Origin: Linyphia triangularis
Taxonomy: Eukaryota > Arthropoda > Arachnida > Araneae > Linyphiidae
Direction of reading: 5' to 3'
DNA: 64,000 nt
Assembly: GCA_963978545.1 (NCBI GenBank)
Contig: OZ021723.1
Location: forward strand, 3,162,001-3,226,000
Shown here: one piece after another, positions 24,491 through 35,825 of the stretch
Layout: each line of letters starts with the position of its first letter
Numbering within the stretch: position 1 is the first letter of the stretch
The notes under the pieces: model-generated
What the model was told of the DNA's origin: nothing
The model's database searches: none
What the model saw: the letters and a program-made list of their open reading frames with translations, nothing else
Position numbers and translations under genes: made by a program

Positions 24491-24840
24491 CACCAGGCAA
24501 CTCTCCTTTCCAGCATCTGGATATTAAGGGATGAAGACCTCAGAGACAGATCCCACGAGGATGGTGAAGGTGAGGATTCTCTCCTTTGTGTCGTGTCGTC
24601 CTCTTTCACTTCCCATGCTTTTGCGAGGGTCTAAATCCTTCCCACAAAACCACCAAAACTCTCATTCGCTTAAGTCCTAAAACGTGTGCTCTGTTCATAA
24701 GTTGTACTGAATGACAGTCCACATTGGCTCCACACGTCCGTGAGAAAACAACGCCCGTTAGAAATGCAAATTTGTGGACCAGGTAAATTCTGATGGGGGA
24801 CGTATATGTATTGCTTACTTGCAAAATCCCTTAAGACTTG
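24491..24840. other. GC-richer patch, unidentified
   Basis: Less AT-rich than the flanks, with a 72-codon minus-strand frame (24606-24824) that matches no domain I know. It may be a remnant of a larger repeat. Confidence 0.25.
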
Positions 24841-26822
24841 TCTTAAATGTATGTCATATTACATTATGGCACTTATGTTAAAATAAGAGTTCTACGCTTA
24901 TTAGAAGTCACTTAGTAAAGAAACTTTATGAAATTTAAATAAAAGAAAAGATTGAAATTTTAATATTAGGTCAAAACTACTCATACTACTCATGCTCAAT
25001 ATATATATATATATATTTCCCTTTATTAGAAGTTACTTTTTATAGCCACAAGTAGAGAGCCACAAACCACACCGGCTGAAATTCTCTTTGTTTTGATATT
25101 ATAGATTACATTTCAAGCCAGCTTATTCGTTTGGCAGTTTTATATTTATTTAATATCTGAGAACAATTTTCACTAGCACGAAAGTGTAACTTTTTCTCCT
25201 GAAACAACCATTCATCCCAATAAAACGTCATGGATATGCAAACAAATTCTAAGAAATACTTTAATATATTTATTTCCCACTTAAGTGGCTGCAAATATCC
25301 TTTTTTACAGCAATTTATTAAATTTTCGTTTCGTTTTCAAAACAAATCAACGCGAAATAAAAAGTCGACACATATTAAAAAATTTCATTCATAAAACATG
25401 TTGCTGAGTATATAACACAGGCAAGTTTATATTTCTCAATTCCATTTTACCATTTTATCTCTCTTTAAAGAAGCGTAATGTACTTCTAATGTATTTCAAA
25501 TTGTCTGCTCCCGGATAATAGCTTTTAGGAGATAAATTATTCAGAATAGATAAAAAAAGGACAATCTTTCTGAATCTAGTAAGGAATGTAATTGAGTTTA
25601 TAAAAATCTTAAATATATGTGACTTGATTTTGAAAAGTTCTGAATTTACGATACGTTGGACAACGGTTAAAACTGTAATCTTAGAATAATTTTCATATTA
25701 AACAATTACTTACTTGGAAGGGTAATTGACAGCATCTTGCTTTGCCAGCTTTAAATAGATTCCAAACCACAAATTATACTGATATTCGCAAGGGTTAAAA
25801 ACAATTAAGATCATAATTTCTTTTCAACATTTTTTTTTTTTTTTTTATCCGGGCATCACCCTACTCTGTCTCAGTGTATTTTGAACAAAAATATTACTTG
25901 CCCAAAACCAAAGGACAGTTTTTATTTCTTTGAAAACACAGAATATATAAAATGCGCATGGTTGTCAATACCCGTGCTTCGCTAAGAAATTTCCTCATGT
26001 GCATTTTTGCAAGAATAATACATTTTTGAATTAAAATTATGCCTCTAAAATTGGTTTATCAAAATCGGAATACGTTACTGATTCTAGAAATGCAATAAAG
26101 GTACACAATTTTAAAAAATGAATATATTTAATACAGTGTACCTTTCCCATGAATTTCATCCATCAATAACTGTTTCACTTTCTAGAAAGAATGTCTTTGT
26201 TGATATTTGTACTAAATTTCATATGTTACTATATGGGAAGTGATAGAATTGGAAATGAGGGAGTCAGAGCTTTGGCATCGAGACTTAAATTTCAATCTTA
26301 GTCTTTCTAATAAGAAACTAACAATCGATAAATTATATGGTCGAATCCATTGGAACAGTTTAAAAATTTAAATTTTTCCGTTTGATGTATTAAGTGATTT
26401 CAAAGAAATAAAGATAGTCTTCGGTTTTTGGGTAAGACATATTTTTGTACAGAATACACTGAGACGATGCAGGGTGATGCTGAGATAAGAAAGCTCTTTG
26501 CGAAAAGAAATTGTTATCTTCATTGTTTGTATACCTTGTGGATATCAATACTCTTTGTGGTTCGGAAGCTATTTAAAGCTGCAAGTCAAGATCCTGTCAA
26601 TTGCCTTTCCAAGTATTGTTCAGTATGAAAATTATACTAATATTGCAATTTTCCCTTTGTTCAATTTAGTGTTAATACAGAATGCTTAAAAATGAAGTCA
26701 CTGATACTTAAAATTCTTATAAATTCAAACATAATTTTGTACAAGTAACATAAGCATATATTTGTACCCGTAATTTTAAAACTACTATTTTAATATTAGA
26801 AAACCCAATTCAATTTATATAG
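24841..26822. other. no gene recognised
   Basis: AT-rich DNA with a short (TA)n at about 24999-25016 and a T run at about 25830-25847. Frames at 25106-25294 and 26428-26689 have no recognisable content. Confidence 0.5.
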
Positions 26823-27290
26823 TGTTGCGTGGATGGGTTTGAAGGACTTGAAGCCAAAGCAGATCAAAACTTGCAGACATTTATTCAGATATAACTCTTC
26901 GCAGATTATTTTACAACTCCAGAACTTCTCGTTCTAATAGACTCAATACAGCTCTTTACACAACAATAGAGCACAAACAGCAGTTACAAACTTGATACAC
27001 AATTGTTAAAATCACTGTAAAAGACAATGCAATACAGTTCACTTTTGGAACTACTCTGAATGCTCACTGAGAGACAACTAAGTCAGTAACTCAACTAACT
27101 CGATCACTCTCTCTCTCTTGGTCTTATATAGGGAGGCGAATCTTCGTGAATCTTCTATACTAAACTTCAACTTAACTAGGCATCACTTAGACGGTAGATC
27201 GTCACCGTGCTCATAGGTATTTAATCCATTTTGGCGGAGTGAAGACATAATTCTCGCCAAACCTTGTAGCCTTTTGTTCTCTACAGGGTT
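26823..27290 (-). mobile_element. LTR-like sequence, minus strand (possible solo LTR)
   Basis: Read on the minus strand it looks like an LTR: a TATATAAG box at about 27123-27131, a less AT-rich transcribed part, AATAAA (complement of 26880-26885) about 245 bases downstream, and an end CACGCAACA with terminal CA. The plausible 5' end TGTAGAGAAC lies at about 27288. No matching target duplication was found, and the upstream part is duplicated inverted next to it. No internal coding region is present, so the family cannot be named. Confidence 0.45.
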
Positions 27291-27403
27291 GTGGTTTGGC
27301 GAACATAATGCTTTCACGCCGCCAAAATGGATTAAATACCTATGAGCACGGTGACGATCTATCGTCTAAGTGATGTCTAGTTAAGTTGAAGTTTAGTATA
27401 GAG
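27160..27403. repeat. large hairpin, about 110-bp arms
   Basis: The sequence from 27160 (CTATACTAAACTTCAAC) to about 27270 (TTCTCGCCAAACC) returns inverted from about 27298 to 27403. Identity is very high in the outer 80 bases; the spacer is only about 25-30 bases. It overlaps the upstream part of the LTR-like sequence, so the right arm may be a truncated, oppositely oriented copy. Confidence 0.75.
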
Positions 27404-27464
27404 ATAGAAATTTCGGGAATTTTCCAGATCACAGTCAAAATGCCCTATACAGGTACATGACGAC

Positions 27465-27575
27465 CGAAAATGTCGCCAAATGGTCACCAAGTTTGGCGAC
27501 ATTTGGCGATATCACGCCAAATTTGGTGACCAAAATTAGTCGCCAAAACCGTCGCCAACTTGGCGAGATTGCCAC
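27465..27575. repeat. cluster of TTTGGCGA / TCGCCAAA motifs
   Basis: At least eight occurrences of TGGCGA or its complement lie within about 100 bases, making overlapping small palindromes. The 76-codon frame through it is incidental. Confidence 0.6.
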
Positions 27576-28168
27576 TAACCATAATGTTAAATGAACTTCT
27601 CTATGTAAAACTCGTTTTCCAGCATTATCTCTGTAAAATTCGTTTTCAAGCATTATGAGACACATTGCAGGAAAGCGAAGTAAGACAAACTATTGCACTA
27701 CCTTATGCGAAATGTACATACATTTATCTTTTTACATAATTAATGCTACGAAATATTTACAAATATACAGAAATTCGTAACAGTATTAATTCTTGATATC
27801 GAACTTTTACGTGTTTTTTAAAAAATATTTCCTTACTTTATTAAAAGAATTTCATAATGTTTTAGATGTTAAAACGAAGACAACGTTAAGGGAACAGAAG
27901 AAAAATAATTCCCCTACCTTTTATCGTAAAATTAAACTATTTGGTGTCATGTTGTTTTTCAAAAGGTAATGTTTGAAAGTATGGAAATTATTCTTGTGTT
28001 CATCTACAATTCGACTGGTGTTAAAACAAGAAATAAGAAGTGTCGTTAGGGAAAAGCAACTTCAGTCAATGCTTTCCCCACCGAGATCCTTCATATCTTT
28101 TATTGACCCTTATCAAAGGACAAATTAAACTCAAATTTGCAAGCGTCTTAAATAAGCAAGTTAAATAT
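27576..28168. other. no gene recognised
   Basis: AT-rich, nothing supported. Confidence 0.5.
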
Positions 28169-28172
28169 TTAA

Positions 28173-29051
28173 GGTAGTAGTCTGGTAACTTATGCCTATT
28201 TTCATGACTTCTTTGGAGGGTGGTTTTTTATAGGAAAATAAAAATGAATTATCTTGAATATTTAGAGTGTTTTTATTTACATATTGAAAATATAAAAAAA
28301 AAAAATTATTTGAAAAAATTTAATAGTTTATTACTATTATTATTGTCACTCGAAGTTGGAACCTCAAAAAAAAATGCACGTGGGTGGCCCGGGTGATTTT
28401 GGCTCTTGATGTTATCTGAAATCAAATATTCTTGATTATTCTTAATCTATAGACATGTCATTCTGGTCGGAACTACTGAAGTTAAATTTCAAGGGTAAAT
28501 AACAAAATGGCGGACTTTGAAAAAAAAGTCCTTTTATTTTAGCAAAGAAAGGGTTTAAAAATAAAAAGTTAGGGGTGAAAAAAATTCTCGTTAGTACCGA
28601 CGAGAACTATAAGTGTGTAGAACAGCCTGTTAAAATTTGAAAGGAATTGGTTCAGTAGAAAAAAAGTTAGGACCCGGGCCGACCAGAAAAACAATGTTTT
28701 GAGAAAAACGCGTTTAATGCCTGGATCTCCAGGACTTTTCGTACCACGTTTTTTCCCTTTCCTATCCATCTTAGATGCTTACGTGTCAACGTACGATCAA
28801 ATACTAACAGAATACTGTGAATTTTAACTTAAATATACTAAAAGCGCAAACAATAGAAGGGTCCAAGCGGTTGCAGCTGCCGGTCGACCTTAAAGGTTGG
28901 ACTCCGAGGCGCTCTAGGAAACTCGTTATAACTCCCGAAATATTTCGAATTTTTCGTCTGAAATTTTCACAGTATATTCTCAAGACATTGTACTTTCAAA
29001 TTAAGCAAAAAAAAATTCGATTTTTTGAACCCAAGTTACCAGACTACTACC
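28173..29051. mobile_element. TTAA-type element with GGTAGTAGTCTGGTAACTT ends
   Basis: An 879-bp element with 19-bp inverted ends that match exactly. TTAA lies on the left (28169-28172) and TTAC on the right (29052-29055), which fits one mutation in a TTAA duplication. The interior carries G+C-richer patches (CACGTGGGTGGCCCGGGTG near 28378) and no transposase. The 66- and 95-codon frames are incidental. Confidence 0.65.
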
Positions 29052-29055
29052 TTAC

Positions 29056-32000
29056 TAGGGTCTTGTACCGAAATTTCGTCAAAAATCTCAATTTTCTTTT
29101 CTGATTTTAAAAAATAGTTCATACATTCCTGAAGAGAATGATGTTTTTATTTTATTCCTCCGGTGATTCCATCTCCCAGAAATTATTTGTTATTTAAACA
29201 TCACTAATGGGCTTAAAGCCTTGAATCGTCTGCTTAAAGTGCGTTTTCTCGCGTACCAGTATTTTTCACAGATGTTGCAAATTCAAATCGATAATCTCCA
29301 GAACCATTAACAATTTTCTATTCAAATTTTTCGAGAATTAAATTTGACAGTTTTAAACATTTTTTCTTCATAGAATTTTTTTTTTTAAATTCTGTTTTTA
29401 AATATAACATTTAGCGTAAAGGATAACAAACAAAAACCTCAAAATTTCAATATTTTAATTTGGAGAATTTTTTGAATTTTTTCTAATTCACCCTTCAAAA
29501 TTCTGTGAAGACAAACTTTTCTATATATAATTATGTATTACAGAAAACTTTCACCTTAAAAAAAAAATTAAAAAAATCTTGACTTGTAATAAAAATACGC
29601 AATCAATTATTATGGATTTTTCTTGTTTTTTTTTGTTTTTTTTAAATAAATAAACACAATAAAAAAATCAAAGATATATAAATAGTGTCTCTCATATATA
29701 AGAAAAAATTTAACATAAAAATATATACCAAGTTTTTTTATTATTATTTTCGGAACCGGACTATGCTTAAAACTAAAAGTGTATTTAATACATTTCTAAA
29801 TCACATCACTTATTCATCGAACAATTAAAATATCAAGCTTATAAAATATAGAGAAATCTCTAATTAAACCTTCTTCACACTAAAACTTCTATTCTATGAA
29901 AAGTAAAAAAAAAAATTAAACAAGCTATTTTAAAATGCATGTTAAATAACTTTGAAGTTCAGTATATTTATGTTGTTAATTATATTTCAAAAACATTTTG
30001 TTTCATGGGCAAGAACTTGCATAATAATTATTGCTGTTTAATTATAAAGTTTAGCCAGCATTCTATTCAGTTCAAATTGAAAACAATCAGGTTAATAAAT
30101 CTCTTTTTACCAATTTCTGGTTAAGTAAAGGACTACTAAACTCTCAAAAAACTTTTTAAGTTTTTGCATCGCATAAAGAAAAAGCTTTAATTAGAGTTTT
30201 TCCTTTTTAAAATGGAACACATAAATTTATTATCACATCATCTTTTTAAAAAAGGATTTTTGCATCAAACTCTAACTTAACGCAGAAAATAATGAGTATA
30301 ATCCTTTTGTAAAGAAGCAAAACAAAAAGTGAGTTTTGAAAAAGCGATTTCGTCTAGGAAATTGAAATTTTAAGCTCATTAATTGCGTCAAGTTACGTTC
30401 ATATATTGATAGTAATCGTAGCATGCGTTTTCTTGCTTATGCACCTAAAAGGAAATGAAAGAAGACAAGAAATAATTAGGCGTTTTTATTTTCTCTTTTT
30501 TCAGTAAATTATCAATTTGTTGTTTCGTTACTTTTTTAATCTTGCAATAAATTTTACCTAAGACTTGAATCTTTAGTATATTGCCAAATTTTGAATTGAT
30601 TTTTTTTTTTCATGTTGGATGATAATGTTTTAAATAACCAAATATTTAACGATAGAAAAGACGAATTTTCAAATTCAAATGATATCTCTTCTTACGTTAT
30701 TTAAAATTACTTCTGAATTGTCATAACTGAATGCTATAAATTCTGAAAATTAAATGGAATAATTCAGAAATTGAGAAAAAACTGAAAGAGAGCGCAATAT
30801 GAAATTGAATTTTAAGCTATCAGTAACATTTTAATTTTTCATTCATTCCTATTAACGCCGAATGTAGCATAACATAATTTGAATTCATAAAATATCAGTC
30901 TAAAGAGACAATTCTGTAAGATATTCGTTTCTATTAAAGGGAAGGTAAAGATATAATTTTTATTTTTAATCTTAAAGGTAATATTTGAACGATGCTATTC
31001 ATTTATAAACGGTTAATTGAAAAACACATGTTTGATCATCCGGTGCAAATTGCTTCTAATTCTCATTCGATTCTTAACATCTGAATTCTTATCAGCACAA
31101 AATTAATAATTTCGTGACAACACAATTATATTGTGCAAAAATATTGATTGATTAAACTTACGTTCTCGATGAAATTGAAAGAAACGTTAAAAAATAAGTT
31201 TGTAAAGGTATATTATTAAATTTTTTATAGTATTCTTCCGGAATTTTTGCTGTTAATTAAATTGAATTTACTAGATTTTATCAACACTGATAATTGAAGA
31301 AAAATCATAAAAATTTAACAACCACTTATTTTTTAACCGCAAAATTTGTTAAAGAACTAATATTAGTAAATCGATTAAATTGTTAAAAAACATCAACTCA
31401 TTAATTTTAAAAATTTTAAATTCTCGATGAAATTTACAGATACGTTAATAATACTTTTAATAAACGGACGATAAAGATATTTTTACATTTTTTAATTACT
31501 TTGCGCTGCTAATTGTATTGAATATATTAGATTTCAATATCACACGTGCTTAAATAAATAAATAAAACTGTATATAATTAGAGTAAAATTATCAAGATAA
31601 TTTTTTAGTATCAAACAAAACCTACTTTATATTGTTAAGTGTACATTTTATTTAAAATGATTCTAAAAATTCATGTTTAATTAGATGCACGCAGGTATTA
31701 AAATAAATTTTTCAATTAACTTTGATCATTACGATGCTATATAAATGCTATAAATTATGTATTTATTTTTAATATAAAGTTAATTTCTAAATTTACCAAA
31801 TTCAACCACCTTTATAACATACTTAATTACTACTTTATTCGGATTACTATTTCTTAAGAATTGATATGAAAAGAATCTAAAATTACTTTTATTAATGTGA
31901 TGAAATAAAATCCCCTGCCCCTCCCCCCTTCCCCTCCTCCCCCGGACGACTTATTTTTATTTTTTTTCAATAGAAGTAAGTGAACTAAACTCAAAATAAA

Positions 32001-32629
32001 GGAACTACATGAAATGAACGAAAAAAAAAAAAAATACCACGAAAATGAGACTAGACTACTTAGAAATAAATTGAATTAAAAGAAAAGAAATGAAAAAACA
32101 AATAGAATGAAAATTAAGGAAAAAAAGAAAAACTTTAGTAGTAAAATAACGGGAGACGCTAATCTTACACTCAACTGCATTCTTCTTCTTTTTTGAAAAG
32201 GTTGTTTTACGATGAACATCCCCTAAACTAAGTAAAAGACACGTATATTAATTAGATCAATTTTCTTAACAATTTGCTTTTTTTCTTCTTTATTTTATAT
32301 CGCTTCCAGAAAGTTAATTGATTTATTTATTATCCTTAAAAATACATTAGTTCTTGAAATTATTTCCTTTTAAAAATAGATACTGACTATCCTCTTGTAC
32401 ATTTATCAATTTTATGCCCTACTTTGTACATTTTTAAGTTTGTTAAAATATAGTATTTTGTTGGAATGGGATTTTTTAGGTATTGGTATTTCTGGTAGCC
32501 AAAAAAAAAATAATATAAATAGCATTTTAGACTAGAATTTTTAATCGAATAAATAATAACGTAACAATTAATAAAGTATAAAAAATTATTTCAAAAGCAA
32601 ACTTTTCTTTTCGACGTAAACATTTTCCA

Positions 32630-32630
<1 letters not shown>
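29056..32630. other. long AT-rich stretch, no gene recognised
   Basis: No frame above about 60 codons and no repeat structure I can support, except a C-rich tract at about 31911-31943. Confidence 0.5.
31911..31943 (-). other. possible G-quadruplex tract on the minus strand
   Basis: The plus strand has five runs of at least three C separated by one to three bases. The minus strand therefore has G runs of the spacing needed for a G-quadruplex. Confidence 0.5.

Positions 32631-32631
<1 letters not shown>

Positions 32632-32664
<33 letters not shown>
32632..32664. repeat. poly-T run of 33
   Basis: Homopolymer; it produces the artificial poly-Lys frame on the minus strand. Confidence 0.9.
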
Positions 32665-32665
<1 letters not shown>

Positions 32666-33319
32666 TAAAAACTTATAACAAAGAAACATATATATAAAAA
32701 AAAAATACTTTTTAAATATTGAAACTTTCCTAAAATATATTGTTTCAATATACTTCTTCTTTAGCACTACAGCCGATTTCTGGCCAAGTCTGTCTCAGTC
32801 AGCTTGAATCATCTTACCCTATCCGACACCACCTTCCTCCATAAATTAACACCCATACTCTTCAAATTCTTTTCCACGTTGTTCATCTACCTTGTACGTG
32901 GCCTACCTCTTTTTCTTCAGGGTTTTGGAATGTCATCTTTTTTGCTGGATTTTCATCTTCATACCTATATACATAGCCGAGCCCTCTTATTTGCAATACT
33001 TTAATTACTTTTATTATGTTTGGCTCTACTAATTTAACTTATAGTTCATTATTATACATTATTCTCTAAACTCCGTTTTCCTTTAATGCCTCAAAAATTC
33101 TTCCCTGGATTTTCAAAACCCACTAATTTTTCTTCGTTTGATTTATTCATTGTCAAGCATTCGCTTTCATATATGACTATTGGTCTAACTAATGTCTTAT
33201 ATATCTATATCTTTGTTTCTCTGCTTAGAAATTTAGATTTAAACTGGTTGCGTAAACCATAGTAGCATCTGTTAGACATGTTAATTTGATTCTTAATTTC
33301 AGAGGTAATATCGTTATTG

Positions 33320-34077
33320 TTATTTTACAATTGTACCCAAATATTTGAACTGGTCAACCCTCTCAAAAACATAGTCATTTATTTTCAGCGGCAACCGAAA
33401 TAGGCCTCTCTTTGTCACAGCCATGAACTTAATTTTTTCTTCATTGATTGTCTGGCCAATATTTTTGGCTGCTGCCTCAAGGGCAGAAAATGCTTCCACT
33501 ATTGCTGCTTTAGTTATTCCTATCATGTCAATATCATCTGCAAAGGCTAAGAATTGTACTGATTTTGTAAAAATTGTCTTTTTTGTCTGTATTCCAGAGT
33601 ATCTTATTGCTTTTTCTAAGGCAATATTAAATAAATGGAATGAAAGAGAATCCCCTTGCTTCAATCCTTTTTCAATATAAAAGGCATCTGATAAATTTGA
33701 TCCTAACTTTACTCTACACTTTACTCTGCTAAGCGTCATTTTTGTTAAGTTTGTCAATTTCTCAGGTATTCCCAACTCTGTCATTGCTTGAAATAATTTT
33801 TCTCTATCAATGCTATCGCATGCTGTCTTAAAATCAACAAAAAGATGGTATGTGTCTATATCATATTCTCTTGTCCTTTCCAGAATTTGTCTAATGCTGT
33901 GGATTTGATCAGTAGTTGATCTACCCTTTTGGAATCCGCATTGATATTCTCCAATGATTTTACTTGATAAGTAACTAGACTTTCTGTTAGAATATTTGAT
34001 AGAATCTTATATGATGTGTTCAACAGAGTAATCCCTCTATAGTTGTTGCATTCTAACTTATCTCCTTTTTTGTACAT
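33320..34077 (-). pseudogene. reverse transcriptase domain of the LINE relic
   Basis: The best-preserved part of the RT. The 154-codon segment 33320-33784 carries fingers/palm motifs ending in FADDIDMIG, GQTINEEK and YLGTIV. The 73-codon segment 33856-34077 carries NYRGITLLN. The segments lie in different frames; a 1-base slip near 33950 shifts the DQI-type helix. RT would copy the element's own RNA at a nicked target site. Both catalytic aspartates of ADD are intact, but the enzyme could not be made as one chain. Confidence 0.85.
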
Positions 34078-34591
34078 CGGGCATATGGATCCATCTTCTC
34101 ATTCAATAGGCATTTGTTCCAAATTCCGTTCATTGGAGATAATGACATGTATATTTCTGATAAGTTTAGGCTTTTTTATGTTCAGGAGCCCGGCCTTGAT
34201 ACCTTCCGGTCCTGCCGCACTGTTATCATTTAATTTATTTATTGCTCTCTCTACTTCATCTAAAGATGGTGGCTCTAAGATTTCACTTTGGTTCTGATAT
34301 ATGCCCCTTGTCATTTCCTCTGTTCTGCATAATTCGTTTTTTCCGTTAAGAGAAATTTTGAAATATTCTCGAAATCTTTTGAGTAATTCACCTCTGTCAT
34401 TAACAAGCTCACCATCTTTATCACAACATGTGTGCGTTCTAGCACAAAACTCTCTTCTAGTGTTTTTGACTGTCTGGTAGAATTTTCTTGCCTCTTTCTG
34501 CTTCTTGAAATTTTCTATTTCCTGATATTTCTCCTCCCAATAGATTCTCTTTTTCTGCTTGAAGATTCTTTTTTCTTGCCTTCTAATTTCT

Positions 34592-35457
34592 TTATACTCT
34601 TCCTCTGCATTTCTGGTATAGTTCGTTTGCACCATCAACCTGTATGCATGTTTTTTTTTTTTTTTTTAATTTTTTTTTTTTTTTTAATATTTCACATTCA
34701 GCATCATACCAATCCTGTGATTTCTTTCTCGAACGGACTGGAAGTGTTTCCCTTGCTGCCTCCATTATTATAGGCTTAAGTTTTTCCCAAATGCTGTCTT
34801 CATTATCCTCGTTTTCTATCCCTACAAGTTTATCTTTAATCTTATTTCTATAATTACTCAATATTTTTGGCGATCTAAGAGCATCTGTGTCTAAAATTTT
34901 TTCCTTCTGGTCTTTCTTAAAATAGAATCGTTTAGAAATTTTACCTCTCACTTTCAAGATGACCAAATGGTGGTACGAGTCTATGTCTGCTCCTCGATAG
35001 CCACTAACATCAAGAAGACTACTTCTGTGTCTCATATCAATTACCACATGGTCAATCTGATTTTCCGTATTTCCATCTGGGGAACGCCATGTAATTTTGT
35101 GTAAGTCTCTACGCTCAAACTTTTTGCTCCCGATAACCATTTCAGCTCCAATTGCAAAATAAAATAGCCTATTTCCATTTTCATTGAACTCATTGTGCAG
35201 GCTGTATTTTCCCGTATATTTCTGTACATTTTCATCTCTACCTATTTTTTCGTTGAAATCTCCAATCACTAGCCTTATATCATTCATTGAACATTTGTTA
35301 TATGTTTCTTCTAGCCTATCATAAAAAAATTCTTTTTCAGTATCATCTTTATCTTCGGTTGGTGCATTCATACAAATGATACCCACATTTTGTGGTTTGG
35401 CCTTAACACGCAATTTACAAATTTTCTCATTAACAGGCTCAACTATACTTATATCTG
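34592..35457 (-). pseudogene. AP-like endonuclease domain of the LINE relic
   Basis: An open segment of about 270 codons belonging to the exonuclease-endonuclease-phosphatase fold. GDFNEKIGR supplies the DxN motif; NQIDHVV and a degenerate SYHHLV supply the last two motifs. The amino-terminal strand with the metal-binding Glu is missing. Reading extends upstream of the first Met without a stop to about 35457, in agreement with 5' truncation. It ends in a Lys-rich run created by the poly-A tract. Confidence 0.8.
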
Positions 35458-35518
35458 TAAAATAAGTATTCTTATACCTGTAAAATAAATATACTTATAT
35501 CTGTAAAATAAATATTAT
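35437..35518. repeat. short tandem repeat at the LINE 5' junction
   Basis: About three units of ATACTTATATCTGTAAAATAA-type sequence (about 22-27 bp). They may be filler or slippage copies made when the LINE inserted. Confidence 0.5.
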
Positions 35519-35825
35519 AGCAATGGTGTCGATGTCGTATGAAACTTATGGATGGAAAAGCGGTCAATATTACGAAACAGAAGTTTAAAAAGGATAATTT
35601 TTTAACTAACTAGGCCATTTCAATTATAAATCTTTCTCTTTATCTATTGTATAGAACATTACTCCAAATAAGCATCACATAAAGTGAAACATACAATGCA
35701 ATTTTGATATTCTTCCGTTAGTTATTTTGTCACCAAACCAAAATGTTTCATCTTCAAGCGTAAATGTATTACCGAGCCTATATATTTGCCGTTTGCTGTA
35801 AGAAATATAAATGATTTGAAGGTTA

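Larger units (their letters stand above)
32757..35487 (-). pseudogene. LINE retrotransposon Pol relic (endonuclease plus reverse transcriptase)
   Basis: Minus-strand order: the endonuclease (about 35457-34900) keeps APTED, GDFNEKIGR and QIDHVVI, but the usual SDH is SYH. A linker with KKKKK/LKKKKK from a poly-A insertion (34651-34685) breaks the frame. Reverse transcriptase follows: [19 protein letters not shown] (about 34050-33995), QGDSLSFHLFNIALE, the catalytic FADDIDMIG, FKYLGTIV. The carboxy-terminal tail continues to about 32760. Several frameshifts and stops are present. The endonuclease lacks its first part, so the copy is 5' truncated. The 9-base AATATACTT at 32747-32755 and 35488-35496 may be the target duplication. 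A clade such as RTE is likely but not proven. Confidence 0.85.

Noticed and set aside
24606..24824. 72-codon minus-strand frame with Cys residues
   Set aside because: No conserved spacing of the Cys residues and no recognisable family.
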